The position numbers were made by a program, and so were the translations under genes. A stretch of 64,000 bases of DNA, taken from the NCBI GenBank assembly GCA_018136815.1, contig CM030931.1, positions 8,730,557 through 8,794,556 on the forward strand, read 5' to 3'. The notes beneath the pieces were generated by a model that saw nothing but the letters and a program-made list of their open reading frames with translations, was not told the DNA's origin and searched no databases. This document shows, piece after piece, positions 52,101-62,294 of the stretch (the stretch's first letter is position 1; each line of letters opens with the position of its first letter). Source of the stretch: Isochrysis galbana (lineage: Eukaryota > Haptophyta > Isochrysidales > Isochrysidaceae).

Positions 52101-55100
52101 GGTTGCCTTGACCGGACGACAATCGGTCGATGGCTTCTACCGTGAGGGGAAACGAAGCTTGGAGTTGACGTCGCGATAGTCTACGCAGAAACGTACGGAG
52201 CCATCCTTCTTAGTGACTAACACGACTCGAGAGGCCCACGACGAATTTGATTTCCTAATGATGCCCGCGGACTCCATCTTGCAAACTTCGTCCTCTATGA
52301 TCTTCTCACCCTCTCGTCCAACTCTAGACGGTGCGTGACGGTGAGCTTCGGCTCCGGGGTTGAGCGGTAGCTCTACCTCCATCACGTGAGTGTGATTCGG
52401 GTTAGTCGGGTCAATTGCGAAAGCAGCGATACGTCGGGCCAGTAGACGACGAACTTGTTCACGTTGGGGCATCGAGAGACGGCCCTCGGGGTCGATCTTG
52501 GCTGCCTCGAGGAGCTTGCGTTGGTCCTCGTTGAGCGACTCAATCACATCCGGCGAGTTATTGTCACCGACGCGGTGATAAGTTCCAGCGTGAATCTTGA
52601 ATCGAACCTGTAGCGAAGCTACAGGATGGAACGACGGAAGGTGTAGTGGTTTGGGGTCAGTATTGGCCACCGTAACCGCGATGGTGTGGTCGGATTTCGG
52701 CCTCTCTACTTGAGGGATGACGAGCGGAGAGCTGTCAATAGTCTCGCGTGTAGGGAGCCGGTCCACGAGCATGGCGCAGTCTTCGTGTTCTCGAAGAGCT
52801 AGCGGAATTCGGACGTGAAACGTCGCCCGATGATAGGCCGGGATCGTGATAGGTTCATGGGTATATAGGAGGTACTCGGAGCCACAAGACGCCGGCGCTT
52901 TGGCGGCAAACTCATCGGCCGTGTTGAAGAGCGGCTCGGAGACTAGCTGGTTGTCGTTTTCGGCGGCTTGTGGCCCTCGGAAGAAGTCAGTCGTGATTGG
53001 GTTCGCGGAGGTCGGACAGACCTGTGCACAAGTCATGCTGACAGGGACCACCGCTATCGGTGACGTCGAGACGCGAAAGATCGGCGGAGCGTCGGGGCTT
53101 GGACTGCCATTAACCTCAAGAGGAGCCACCGTGGATGGGGCACCGCGGGTGATAGAGCCGTCCGCGCTGTCGGAGGCGAGCTGAATCGAAGCGGCGTGCG
53201 TAGCTAAGAAGTCGTTCCCGAGCAGTAGCATCGGGTTGCCTTCAATCACCATGAACGTATGACGAAAGAGAAATCCACCGACGGAGAAAACGATTCGAGC
53301 CTTGCCTCGCGTGATAAGAGGTAGGCCGTCTGGGCCATGGAGCGGTGTCACTACGGCTTGCGGCAGCCGCTCGACGCATGCGTCGTTGGGTAGGCTGGAC
53401 AAGAGGGAAGTGGTCACGACCGACGGGCCAGCTCCGGTGTCAGCGAGTGTGCTGTTGACCGTGAGGGCGGAGTCGGCTAAGATTACTCCTTCTTTGCCGG
53501 CAGCCTCGCCGGAGCGGCAGACCATTAGATCTCGAACATATAGACAATGCCTTGGGTAGGCAGATGGTAGGGTATCCACGACGCTCTCCGGCCGGTGCGC
53601 GGTCACGTGTGCAATGGTGTCGGACAGGGACGGGGTTGGTCGCCAGCGTCGTTGCTCGGGTGAATTCGTCGTCAAACTGGTCGTCGTCTCTTCGGGTACT
53701 CCGACTGCCGCTATCGTGGCAGAGGGCCTAGAGGGGTCGTCCTCGTTGGTAGCGGTACAGGGTGATAGCTTGGGACTAGTGTAGCCCAGGCCTCTCTTGT
53801 CGGTGGGGTGCCTCGGGTGGTCGGACATCTTTTCCCAATCTTTCTCGAGACGGGCTTGGGCTTCCGTCTTGGGTCTTCGAACTAATGAGGCTAGCTCTTC
53901 GGCGCGGATGCCTTTGGCTTCCACGAACTCGATCGGCGCTCGGACGGCAGCGGCGAGGTCGGATTCCTCGTCGGCGCTTCGTCCGGCTAGAGCTTGCGCT
54001 CTTATTTCGTCAGCGGTTTCGAGCGTGACGTTGGACCATTTCTGGTCCCCGTTCACTCCGAATGATTGCCATTGTTGGCGCCGCTTCCGGAGAGTCGTCG
54101 GCGTCGTCGGACGCGGCGAGCTCGCGCGTGCCGGAGGCGGGGCGGTCCATGGAGAGAATGGGTCGTGGAGAGTAGACTCGGAGGCGTGGAGTGGCGTGTC
54201 GTTGTCGTGGTTATCGTGGGTTTCTTTTTGGTCTTCGTGGTTGTCTGACTCGGGAGTAGCTGGACGGGAAACAACGGGGTCGGAAGAAACTTCACTAGTT
54301 TCCCTCCCCCTCTCATAACGATGAAGAGCCGACCACGGCTCGTAGGCGGTAGCCTCGGTCGAGCTAAGTGAAGGCCGGTCCAATAGGCTGCACCGCGCGC
54401 AAGCGAGTAGCTCTAACGCGGACAATTTCTTCGTCGACGTCTGGTCTCGCTGTTGACTCAAATGTCGAAGAAGAACAGGCATCCAATGGATCGCCATCGC
54501 TCCAGCTACACCGACGTAGGTGCGGCTGCGAAGAGCGCCACGGTGCGGTGAAGGAGAGAGGTTAGCCATGGCCGACTCACGGCCATCCACGACGCAAGTT
54601 GGCTGGAGGGGCGGCAGCCCTTTGGTGAGGTACAACCCGGTGGCTTTCTGGTGTCCAGTGCCGTGCTCCCAGGGTTGGACGAATTGGGTCGGGGTCAACC
54701 CCCCGACTAAACGGCGAGCTTCCGCATGCATCCGAGGGTTCTCAACCGCTACAAACGGAGCAGTGGCGGAGGCCATTGACTTGAAGACGCGGGCGGCCGA
54801 CTCAAGAGCGGCACGACGTCCGGGTTCTTGGGAGAGCCATTGACTGCTGACGGCGGAGAGGTACGTGCAGGGCGGGTGGGCGATGACTAGGTCCCAACCT
54901 AGGTTTTGGACATGAAGCGCGTCGCCTTGGAAGTGGGGCACGTAATCGATCTCGGAAGGATACAAATCGCACGTAGCTACATCAGCACCGGCGAGTAGGA
55001 ACATGGAGGAGACGACGCCGCTCGTCTCGCCAACGACGAGAACGCGTGGTGCGTGACAGCCAGACGTCAGCCCGTCTTGGACTCGTTGATTCATCTTCGT

Positions 55101-56792
55101 GAGCTCAGCGCAAAGCTCATCGAAGTGCTTGGGTAGCGCGGCGGCAGGCGAGGCTAGGGTGCCATTGCGAGGCCGGCGAAGCTCTTGGGCTGCCTCCGTG
55201 AGGTGCCGAGGTAATACCACCGCAGAGCCGCTCGCTCGTGCACGAAGAGAGGCGAGAGCGTGGAGAGCGGGTGACGGGGTATCATCACGGGTGCCGACAT
55301 CGGAGTTGTTTTGAGAGGAATCGAAGGACTGGATCGCGGACGCATTGATCGCTGCCACGCGCATGATGGCGGTGGTAGTGGTATCGAGAGGCAGGCAGTG
55401 CTTGGGGGCTGCAACCGGTGGCCGCGGCGACGTAGGACGAATGAAAGAAGACTCGGATATCGACGACGTGGAGACGGGCTCGGAGGACGGGATCGACGAA
55501 CAAACTCGGAGAGGTGGGGTGTCGGATTGCGGCGACGGACGCCGCGGCCGCGACACCACCGGTGAGAGGCGTGAAGGGCATGGCTTAGAGACTCGGTTGG
55601 GTTGGCTCAATGGGCGTAGAAGCTCGGTTTGGGAGGCGGCCGTTCCTCGACGTGCAAGGGAGTTGTGGTCACTCTCCATGGTCACATCAGAGGAGGAATC
55701 GGGCCCGGCATCGACTTCGTTGCAATCTGTCGCCGGCGGGGTCGGCGCCGACGAAAGAAGGGACGTGGCTGTCGTAGAAGCCGGCCGCGGGGAAGGCTGA
55801 GGCCAGGGTGGTGGCTCTGCGGCAGCGGCTGGCGTGGGTGGTGACCGAAGAGGTTCTCCAATGCGAAGCATTCTTCGGAGGACTTGGCTCGGGCTAGCGG
55901 GTGGATGGACCGCTGAAATTACGGTGGATTCAGACTCGAATTCGGAAGACTCGGCAACTTGAGAAGGGCTAGGAGACGGCTGTGCCAGCTCCTCCATGGC
56001 TCTCGGTTGATGGGGTGGCGTGGGAACGCCGGTGGTCGACCGCGGACTCCGCGGTGACGTTAAATTGTACTCGGACTCGGACTCGTCGTTTCTGTCGTGC
56101 TGGACACTGAAAACAGGGCTCACTTTCGAAATGGGAACGGACGGTGCCAGCCCAAAGGTGAAGCCCCCTGGCGTCGCAACCGTCGGTGAGGACGAAGCTG
56201 AAGCTTGTGATGACAATAGGGGCACGGTGGCCAGCACCGGTTGGCTCGGTGCGGCCGAAATCTCGGACTCGGTGACGGGCTTGATTACGCGGGCTCGGGA
56301 TGCACTGTCTTGTGCGATTGGACTCGGACTCGAAACGGAAACGGAAGGGATCGGCTCGGCGGCGTGCAGCTTGCTGGAGTGGCAGGCCGGCTGCGGCGAG
56401 ACTCGGAACGGTGGCTCGGACAAGGACACAGTGGCTGTCGTCGAGGGCTTCGGCGTCAGCTTGTGTTTGGACTCGATACGCGGTGGCTCGTGAAACGGGG
56501 CTCGGTTGTGGTTGGGATTCTGGACGTGACCGGAGATTCCAAATGACTCAGACTCGGGGCGCGGAGGACCGAAGGTGAACACTCCCGCGGAAGGAGTGGT
56601 CGTCGGAGGCTCAGTGGGTGGCTGGAGCTCCGTTAATCCTGCGGCCGACCGCGTGGTAGGACTCGGTGACGTTGTAAACTCGGACTCGGACTCGGACTCG
56701 GACTCGGATGGCTCAGAACGGGGTTTGCTCAAAACAGGCTTGGACTCGGACTCGAAAGAAAGTGGGGAAGAACCGGGGAACTGCGCCTCCAT
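49168..56792 (-). other. Pol region of the Gypsy fossil: methyltransferase-like, protease, RT, RNase H, integrase, chromodomain
   Basis: In order on the minus strand: a Ser/Pro/Glu-rich stretch of about 570 residues; a methyltransferase-like domain (54465-55065); a linker; an aspartic protease with STLADTGAGPSVVT and LLLGNDFL (about 53.2-53.5 kb); reverse transcriptase with KKDGSVRFCVDYRDVN and the YLDD active site (about 51.8-52.4 kb); RNase H with VKTDGASKLGIAGVLAQ (about 51.2-51.4 kb); integrase HHCC zinc region HDHLGHPG ... CHECTLGK (about 50.45-50.6 kb) and DD35E core; and a chromodomain, YLVKWRGYPRSEATWE (about 49.4 kb), which in chromoviruses guides integration to marked chromatin. The protease-RT-RNase H-integrase order is Gypsy-type. 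Fossil; see the whole-element entry for its state. Confidence 0.85.
54465..55065 (-). other. Phage-type cytosine-methyltransferase-like domain inside the Gypsy pol region
   Basis: About 200 residues. VLVVGETSGVVSSMFLLAGA with CDLYPSE looks like the SAM-binding start. WDLVIAHPPCTYLSAVSSQW carries a Pro-Cys motif equivalent to the catalytic PC of C5-cytosine methylases. VAVENPRMH matches the ENV motif, and the end RSRTYVGVAGAMAIHW matches the R-S-R-T-x-x-G-I-A-x-A-M-A-x-Q-W ending of phage and bacterial proteins annotated as DNA cytosine methyltransferases. Intermediate pieces (QPWEHGTGHQKATGLYL, LPPLQPT) follow the same proteins. The motif match is direct; activity is inference. Captured methyltransferases have been reported in retrotransposons of dinoflagellates and charophyte algae; this one looks phage-type. 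Confidence 0.75.
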
Positions 56793-57362
56793 CGTCGTAG
56801 TAATGGAGACTGGTGATACCGGTGATGACTGGACTGGGCTCAGACTCGTAGATGGGCTCGCGGTGGCGTAAGACGAAGAGGGTAATTCTGAACGTGACTT
56901 GGACTCGGACTCGTACTCGGGAGACGTTTTGTGGCTCGGGCATGCGAAATTTGATTTGAAGGATTGAAGGTTGGATTGGGCCTGCGGCGGCTGGATTTTC
57001 GCAGACCGTGAGGTCTTGGACTGGGGATGCTTGGGGAGTGGCGGGGGGTAGCGGTTGAGCGGCTTGAGTTGATAGAGAGGCGGTGACGGTTGACTTGGTT
57101 TTGAGGACTCGTGCGTGATATCGAGAATCAGGATGGAATCATCGGCATTGGGAGAAATAGGGGCAATCGGCGAGGGGGCAGGAGAAAGAGGGGGATGGAG
57201 GTGGTAGGGCTTGTCTGGAACTTGGGGAATCTTGGGGTACCGGTTGGAGGCCGTAGAAGTACTCGGCCGTAGCGTAATACGATCTTTTGGTGGGTGGCGT
57301 TCAGGCCCACTACCCTGGACTGGTAGCGGGGTAACAGCGCGGACGTGGGCCCCGCCGGCGAC

Positions 57363-60152
57363 CTAATGGGCCGGACGGAGAACGACCATCGTGCGGAGGC
57401 GGCGGTGGACTTCTGGGTCGTTACCACACTCGCCACTGCCGCCTTCACAGAGAAAACGAATGTACGGTTGGCAAACGACGGGGTTATGAGCTCCGTCGCC
57501 CGTGCCATACTTCCACAGGTCTGCCTCGGGCGTACCAGATGGGGCCCGGGGACGAAAGGCGCAGTACGCGCAGCCGTTGGCGTCGGTCCACTCCTTGACG
57601 TCGCGGTCTAGGTCGTCGAGACGCGGCGCCGTCATGGTGGCATCGGAGGGACGGCAGCGCGTGAGCGCATCGCGAAGGGCCGGGTGACCAGCGTAACGAG
57701 AAATTTGCCAGAAGCGGGCTCGAGCTCGAGACCAGCTACCTGGATCCCATTCCGAGAGGCCCGAATCGGCCGGAAGCCCAAGGCCGTTCGGAGGGGGATC
57801 ACATTGGCGACGAGAAGACGTGCTTTTGCCGAGAGGACGGTCAAGAAGTGCGTCCGGTAACGGAGACGATGCGGAGTAATTCGTAGGCGGAGGCGGAGCC
57901 CGACGATTGTCAGCGCCAGTCGCCTTGCGGTTCGAGTTGTTGTTTTGCGATTTTAATGCCTCGGTCACCGCCGCTTGGACGGCGGCGACCATCGAAGCCG
58001 TAGTGTCCGCGGGGTTGGAGGCAGCCTTAGCAACCTTGGCGGTTTTGGTGGACTTGGAAGTAGTCGCCGGCGGCGTCACGGCGGCGACCGTGACCGACGT
58101 TTGTTGTTGGCCAGCACGGGACTGTTCGTACGGGCTCAAGTAGCGTTGGCAGAGGTTGACGCACGAAAGGGCCGAACGAGGGAGCTCGTGGTTCTCGACG
58201 CGGAAGCGAGTCTTCGCAAGACACTCGCCGAACTTGGTCGCGTTATCCACGCCGCGAGCCGCGTCGACCTTGTCGTTCCGAATGATGGACTCGAATCGTT
58301 GATTGATATCGTGCGACATGTTTGGGTGGTCCCAGACCGTCGTGGCATCCACCTTCGCGTCACCCATCTTGCGGACGTACGCGCGCACCAAATTCTTGGA
58401 TAACTCTAAGAGATCGGAGCCGGCTTCACGGGCTACGAGGCGGTCCCACTCCATGGAGGCGGAGTCTTTGGCGAAGCCGGGCACGTTGGCCGCGAAGGTG
58501 GCGTCGCACTTGCGGAGAAGCACGTCGCAGGCCAGCGCGGGATTGAGAGAGAGAACCGGATCTTCGGCGAGATCGAGGAGGAAGGCGTAAATCCTTTGGT
58601 TGCCGGTGGTGCACAAGTTGGCGGCCGCTAGCAAGGATGTAAAGATTTCACGGTGGTCGCAGCCGAGCGAGAGGGCGCGCTCGAGTGGCTTGATGAAGGA
58701 CAGACGAAAATCATTCCAGGAGGTGGCCGCTGTCTGGACGTTGTCCGAGGCCAGGCCCTTGGGGAACTTGATCTCGGAAAGCTCTTTGCCCATTCGGACT
58801 TGGTGATGGAGGGTGCGGTCGAGGAAGAAGCGGCTCCGAGCCCACTTGGTCACGTGCTCCTTCTCGAAAAACACACGGTAGTGCCAAACATTGCCGGCCC
58901 GAGAGAGGCCGCCGTTGAGAATGGCGTGGATTAGCTCGAAATCGTCGGAGTTCTTGTAGAGAGAAGCTACCTCATAGGGGGACATGTTAAACAGTTGGTC
59001 CCATGAGGCTAGGATGACCTCTCGCTCAGAAACATCCCCGGCGAGGCTTGGATCGACGGGATGCCGCCGAGTCGCCGGATTTGGAAGCGAGCGGAGGCCC
59101 GCGACGGTGGGTGGAGGTTGGGGATCAGAAACAGGCTTGACAGACGGGACAGGAACGGGTGTATTGGGTACGGGATCGGAAATCGGATTTGGCGGAACGG
59201 AGAACGGCGCGGCGGGCAAAGGTTGAGAAGGGAACTTGGCCGAGGCAGGGGGAGCACCGATGGAGTTGTCTCCTTCTTCCACAAGCGGTGGCGAAGTTTC
59301 GACTCGAGACGAAGTCGTAGTGCCCGCTTGGCCCTGTAGAATGTTGAGTATCGTGTTGAAGGTAGACCCCACCTCTCGCTGAAATTCTTCGTGGCGCTGG
59401 GCGGCTTGGAGGGTAGAGGACTCGAGGCGGTCGACAGCGCCGCGGAGAGCCTCGATCTGGACTTGTTGGTTCATGATTTGGGCGGCGCCGACGGTGGCGG
59501 TCGGAGGTGGAACGACGTTACGTTTGGGGTACGAATACGTCGACGGGGGTGGAACAAACTCTTCATATGGTGGGGGCTCGAAAGGAGGGAGGGACCGGAC
59601 GGAACCCACATCATCTTCAGCACCAACCACAGAGGGATTGAGAGAGGAAGGAACACTTGGCAAAGGATCAGCGAAAGAAAGGAGAGGAAAGGCCACCGGT
59701 GGAGCAACGGACGAGGCTAGAGGACCCATTCCAGCTCCAGTTGACGGGGTGTGAGTAGAGGCCCGCGGAGGCGGCGGAACTTCGACCGTCGGCGCGGAGA
59801 GGCGAGAGGGGGGGAGAACTGGCTCGGAAAGGCTCTCCTTTGAAGAAGGGAGGGGTCCCACGAGGCTCTCTTCCCCAGGAGACTTCGACCCGAACAGTTC
59901 GGGAAGAGAAGAAGAAGAGACGGGCTCATGACGCGGGGACGATGAAGATTTCTCAAGGGAAGAACTCGACGTGACGACCGGAGCCGAAGGCGCGAGCGAA
60001 GATTTTGTGCTTGTCAGAGCAAGGCTCATCTCACTCTTGGAGATGGCCTGCGAGGGCGCGCCGGCAGCTAGCGCGGAATGCGGTTCTTGCGGGGAGCTCA
60101 TGGAGCTTTCCTCGGGGGTGACTACGGGCATGGTGATCGACGCACGACGCAC
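57363..60152 (-). CDS. Gag-like protein of the Gypsy fossil
   Basis: 929-residue open block. The first 300 residues or so are Ser/Pro-rich and disordered. A helical middle part (LFNMSPYEVASLYKNSDDF, then FRLSFIKPLERALSLG, RIYAFLLDLAEDP) would be the capsid-like core. An Ala/Thr/Lys-rich segment follows, then a C-terminal Cys cluster (CAYCAFRPR ... CQPYIRFLCEGGSGEC) that could bind nucleic acid in place of a classic CCHC knuckle. Identification rests mainly on position ahead of pol. Part of a fossil element. Confidence 0.65.
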   Translation of the reverse strand: MRRASITMPVVTPEESSMSSPQEPHSALAAGAPSQAISKSEMSLALTSTKSSLAPSAPVVTSSSSLEKSSSSPRHEPVSSSSLPELFGSKSPGEESLVGPLPSSKESLSEPVLPPSRLSAPTVEVPPPPRASTHTPSTGAGMGPLASSVAPPVAFPLLSFADPLPSVPSSLNPSVVGAEDDVGSVRSLPPFEPPPYEEFVPPPSTYSYPKRNVVPPPTATVGAAQIMNQQVQIEALRGAVDRLESSTLQAAQRHEEFQREVGSTFNTILNILQGQAGTTTSSRVETSPPLVEEGDNSIGAPPASAKFPSQPLPAAPFSVPPNPISDPVPNTPVPVPSVKPVSDPQPPPTVAGLRSLPNPATRRHPVDPSLAGDVSEREVILASWDQLFNMSPYEVASLYKNSDDFELIHAILNGGLSRAGNVWHYRVFFEKEHVTKWARSRFFLDRTLHHQVRMGKELSEIKFPKGLASDNVQTAATSWNDFRLSFIKPLERALSLGCDHREIFTSLLAAANLCTTGNQRIYAFLLDLAEDPVLSLNPALACDVLLRKCDATFAANVPGFAKDSASMEWDRLVAREAGSDLLELSKNLVRAYVRKMGDAKVDATTVWDHPNMSHDINQRFESIIRNDKVDAARGVDNATKFGECLAKTRFRVENHELPRSALSCVNLCQRYLSPYEQSRAGQQQTSVTVAAVTPPATTSKSTKTAKVAKAASNPADTTASMVAAVQAAVTEALKSQNNNSNRKATGADNRRAPPPPTNYSASSPLPDALLDRPLGKSTSSRRQCDPPPNGLGLPADSGLSEWDPGSWSRARARFWQISRYAGHPALRDALTRCRPSDATMTAPRLDDLDRDVKEWTDANGCAYCAFRPRAPSGTPEADLWKYGTGDGAHNPVVCQPYIRFLCEGGSGECGNDPEVHRRLRTMVVLRPAH

Positions 60153-60505
60153 GACGCACGGAGGGCGGCCGAAATGTTCCTATTAAAAAAAAACTTCTTA
60201 ATATTCTCGCCGCGCGCGCGACCTCGCACCCTTACTGTGCAGCCACGTCCGCTCCTCTCCCCCCCCTCCACCTGCCTTGCGGCCCGTCCCTCGTGCGCTA
60301 CCTAGGGGCTGGGTGTGTGGGGTTTCCTGCAGCAGACGGCGTGTTCCGATCCCCGATAGGTTGTCCTCCTCTTCCTCCTGCGCCATCGGGCTATCGGTTG
60401 TTATTATATTGTATCGTGTGTCAGTGAGGTAGACGGTTGGTTCACGGTGTGGCCGAGGACGAGGGTCTGGTATGCAGGAGGGCCGCGGGTTGGGTTTGTG
60501 CGCTG

Positions 60506-62110
60506 TTATGCGAGTCTCTCCGCTATGCGGAGCGCTTGCGCTACCGCGGATAGGTTTGTGCCCAGCGATAGTGTGTCTTTGTCGTTGATTGTGAAAACGG
60601 GGGCGCATAGTTCACGCGGGGACTTGAGTTTAGGTTTCCTCCCTTGGGAGGCCTTGTTTGTGCGTGCGGTCGAGGGCCTGTCTGGGGGCACGAGGCCTCT
60701 GGCGAGGATCGTGAATCTGCTGAGAGTCTTTTCGATTACCGGTACTTGGTGAAAGGTGTAGTTGTCAAATTCTACTCTGTAGAAGTCGCCTATTATGTAC
60801 CTCCACGCTATGAGGTAAAGAGCTTTGAGGCTATCGGGCGTCGTTGTGTTCGGGTATGCGAATAGCCTGTCTTTGATTTTCTGGACTGTTGATCTTTTTT
60901 TCTCGGGCGTGTAGCCCGTCACAGCTTCGATGGTTTGGAAGATTTGCTGCGTGGATGGGCATCTGGCGAGGTGAGTCGAGTTTTCGCGGTGTTTCCTGCA
61001 CAGTCTGCATCTCGTGGTGGTCGCCGTGTCGAACCGGTTACGCGTGCCTAACCTCCTATGGGTGATGTGTTTAAAGTGAGGATGTTTGTCCGTGTGTTTG
61101 AGCAGCGGGTGAGTGTAGAGTTTTGCCACGTGTGTCCATTCGCCTCGGGTCATCCCGAGTTTACGAGCCCACGTCTCGCGGGCCGGCTGAGGCTTGGCGT
61201 TGGGGTCGCTGTTGTGGTGTTCACGCGTTATGTCAGACACGGTGATTTGGTCCAGTTGTTTTTTGTCGTTGAGTGTATATTCATCCGCTAGCGGGAATTC
61301 TAAGTGCCTCGGGCCCTTTAGCCCGCCTTCCCATCTGGCAGGCGTGTGGTATAGCGTCTCTTCCCCCGGTTTTGCCACCTCGGTGGTGTTTGTGGCTTCT
61401 CCCAGATAGTTAGTGTCCGTGAATATCCATATATTATTCATTTTAGTGATGTATGTGTCATCTTCGGACACCTTGATCTCCCTCGCTTCTTCTTCCGGCG
61501 GGGTTGCGTCGTCTGAATGTTTCTGTCGCGAATTGGAGGCGGCTGAGGCCGGAGGCGGGGCTGCTTGCGCCGTTTCTAGGAGTCTCGCGGCGTGACTTAC
61601 CACGCACTCCCACGAGTTTAAGAATTCCTTTTTGTTTATTTTGGATCCTTCGTGGAAGAAGGTCTCGGGGAGGTGTTCCACGTATTGTGCGCAATCCTCT
61701 TGAGTGTAAGGCACTGTGAATTTGTCGTCCTTGTATACGTTGTGCGCGACGTGCGTGTTTAGGGATTCCCGGCCACCCGGCCTCGAGTCGCGCTGCCGTG
61801 GCAGCGCGACCGTCACCGGGGTGGGAGGGGCCTCTGCCATAAGGCATGCCCATGGAGGATGTGGCAGTGTGATCGTGGTGGTTGGGTGGCGGAGACTGCA
61901 GCCTGCCTGCCCCCATGGGGGTGGCCAGCATGGCTGCCTTGTTGGGTGTGGCCGAGGCCACGGGCCGCGGGGTGCGACCGGGGTCGCACACACCTGCTTG
62001 GCCTCTGGCGGCGGACGCGGCCGCTTCGACTGCGACAGGTCCATGGGGGCTGGGGGGCCGCCCTCGGCGGGGGGCCCGAAGGAGAGGAGAGGCTCGCTGG
62101 CGCGCTCCAT
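60506..62110 (-). CDS. LINE-derived protein: ORF start fused to the ORF2 C-terminal finger
   Basis: 534 aa from ATG 62110 (MERASEPLLSFGPPAEGG). The N-terminal 120 residues are Pro-rich, including MDLSQSKRPRPPP, a possible nuclear signal. A middle part has FTVPYTQEDCAQYVEHL and IWIFTDTNYLGE. Near residue 355 comes the finger CRLCRKHRENSTHLARC (CX2CX8HX3C), placed as in the region after reverse transcriptase in many LINE ORF2 proteins, followed by a helical tail (LIAWRYIIGDFYRVEF). No RT (YXDD) or endonuclease motif is present. The protein may bind element RNA and use another element's enzyme; that is inference. Confidence 0.6.
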   Translation of the reverse strand: MERASEPLLSFGPPAEGGPPAPMDLSQSKRPRPPPEAKQVCATPVAPRGPWPRPHPTRQPCWPPPWGQAGCSLRHPTTTITLPHPPWACLMAEAPPTPVTVALPRQRDSRPGGRESLNTHVAHNVYKDDKFTVPYTQEDCAQYVEHLPETFFHEGSKINKKEFLNSWECVVSHAARLLETAQAAPPPASAASNSRQKHSDDATPPEEEAREIKVSEDDTYITKMNNIWIFTDTNYLGEATNTTEVAKPGEETLYHTPARWEGGLKGPRHLEFPLADEYTLNDKKQLDQITVSDITREHHNSDPNAKPQPARETWARKLGMTRGEWTHVAKLYTHPLLKHTDKHPHFKHITHRRLGTRNRFDTATTTRCRLCRKHRENSTHLARCPSTQQIFQTIEAVTGYTPEKKRSTVQKIKDRLFAYPNTTTPDSLKALYLIAWRYIIGDFYRVEFDNYTFHQVPVIEKTLSRFTILARGLVPPDRPSTARTNKASQGRKPKLKSPRELCAPVFTINDKDTLSLGTNLSAVAQALRIAERLA

Positions 62111-62115
62111 CGCGT

Positions 62116-62131
62116 CTAACTATAAAGTTAG
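62116..62131. repeat. 16-bp palindrome at the exact 5' end of element C
   Basis: ctaactataaagttag, 2 nt inside the target-site duplication. Compare ctaagtataaacttag at 27698-27713: the arms differ but both still pair. Confidence 0.8.
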
Positions 62132-62150
62132 TTGCCGAAATGTTCCTATT

Positions 62151-62246
62151 CGGTGTGTTAGCGGCCTCGAAGAAATTCAACCAGCTGCGTACATCGTCCG
62201 ATAATAGGGTTGCGTCAGTTTCGTAGATGTACACAGTCAACAACAT
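62151..62246 (-). other. Short coding-like stretch interrupted by element C
   Basis: Minus-strand frame MLLTVYIYETDATLLSDDV continuing RSWLNFFEAANTPNR up to the insertion point. It reads like a real protein start, but I do not recognise the family. It could be a first exon of a host gene or a leader of another element. Confidence 0.3.
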
Positions 62247-62294
62247 AGCTGCTGTAGGGGGAGTGAAGGGAAGCGGGCGAGGCTGCGAAGATAC

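Larger units (their letters stand above)
47502..60167 (-). mobile_element. Ty3/Gypsy chromovirus fossil with methyltransferase-like domain, permuted order
   Basis: Read on the minus strand from right to left: gag-like block (57.4-60.2 kb), pol region (49.2-56.8 kb), a G-run polypurine tract at 48904-48909, an LTR beginning TGTTGTATTCC at 48903 and reaching roughly 47.83 kb, then a leader and a second copy of the gag start. The first and last 157 bp (47502-47658 and 60011-60167) look identical. No second LTR is present at the right, so the copy is circularly permuted or the remainder of a tandem pair. Parts in order fit Gypsy: gag, protease, RT, RNase H, integrase, chromodomain. It is nearly whole in content, but pol is not one continuous open block, so at least one interruption exists. 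Identical end repeats and long open blocks suggest a young fossil. Confidence 0.85.
60168..62150 (-). mobile_element. Complete non-autonomous LINE derivative (element C) with 17-bp target-site duplication
   Basis: GCCGAAATGTTCCTATT flanks it at 60168-60184 and 62134-62150. In sense (minus) orientation it starts AACTAAC, with the palindrome ctaactataaagttag (62116-62131). The ATG is 23 nt from the 5' end, followed by one ORF and a 3' UTR ending ...GAGAATATTAAGAAG plus nine T. The 3' UTR shares the block around GTAGCGCAC with element A. The reverse transcriptase is missing, but the ORF keeps a LINE-type C-terminal finger, so it is an internally deleted LINE, and its 17-bp duplication shows it moved in that form. 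It inserted at the right border of the Gypsy fossil. Confidence 0.85.
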
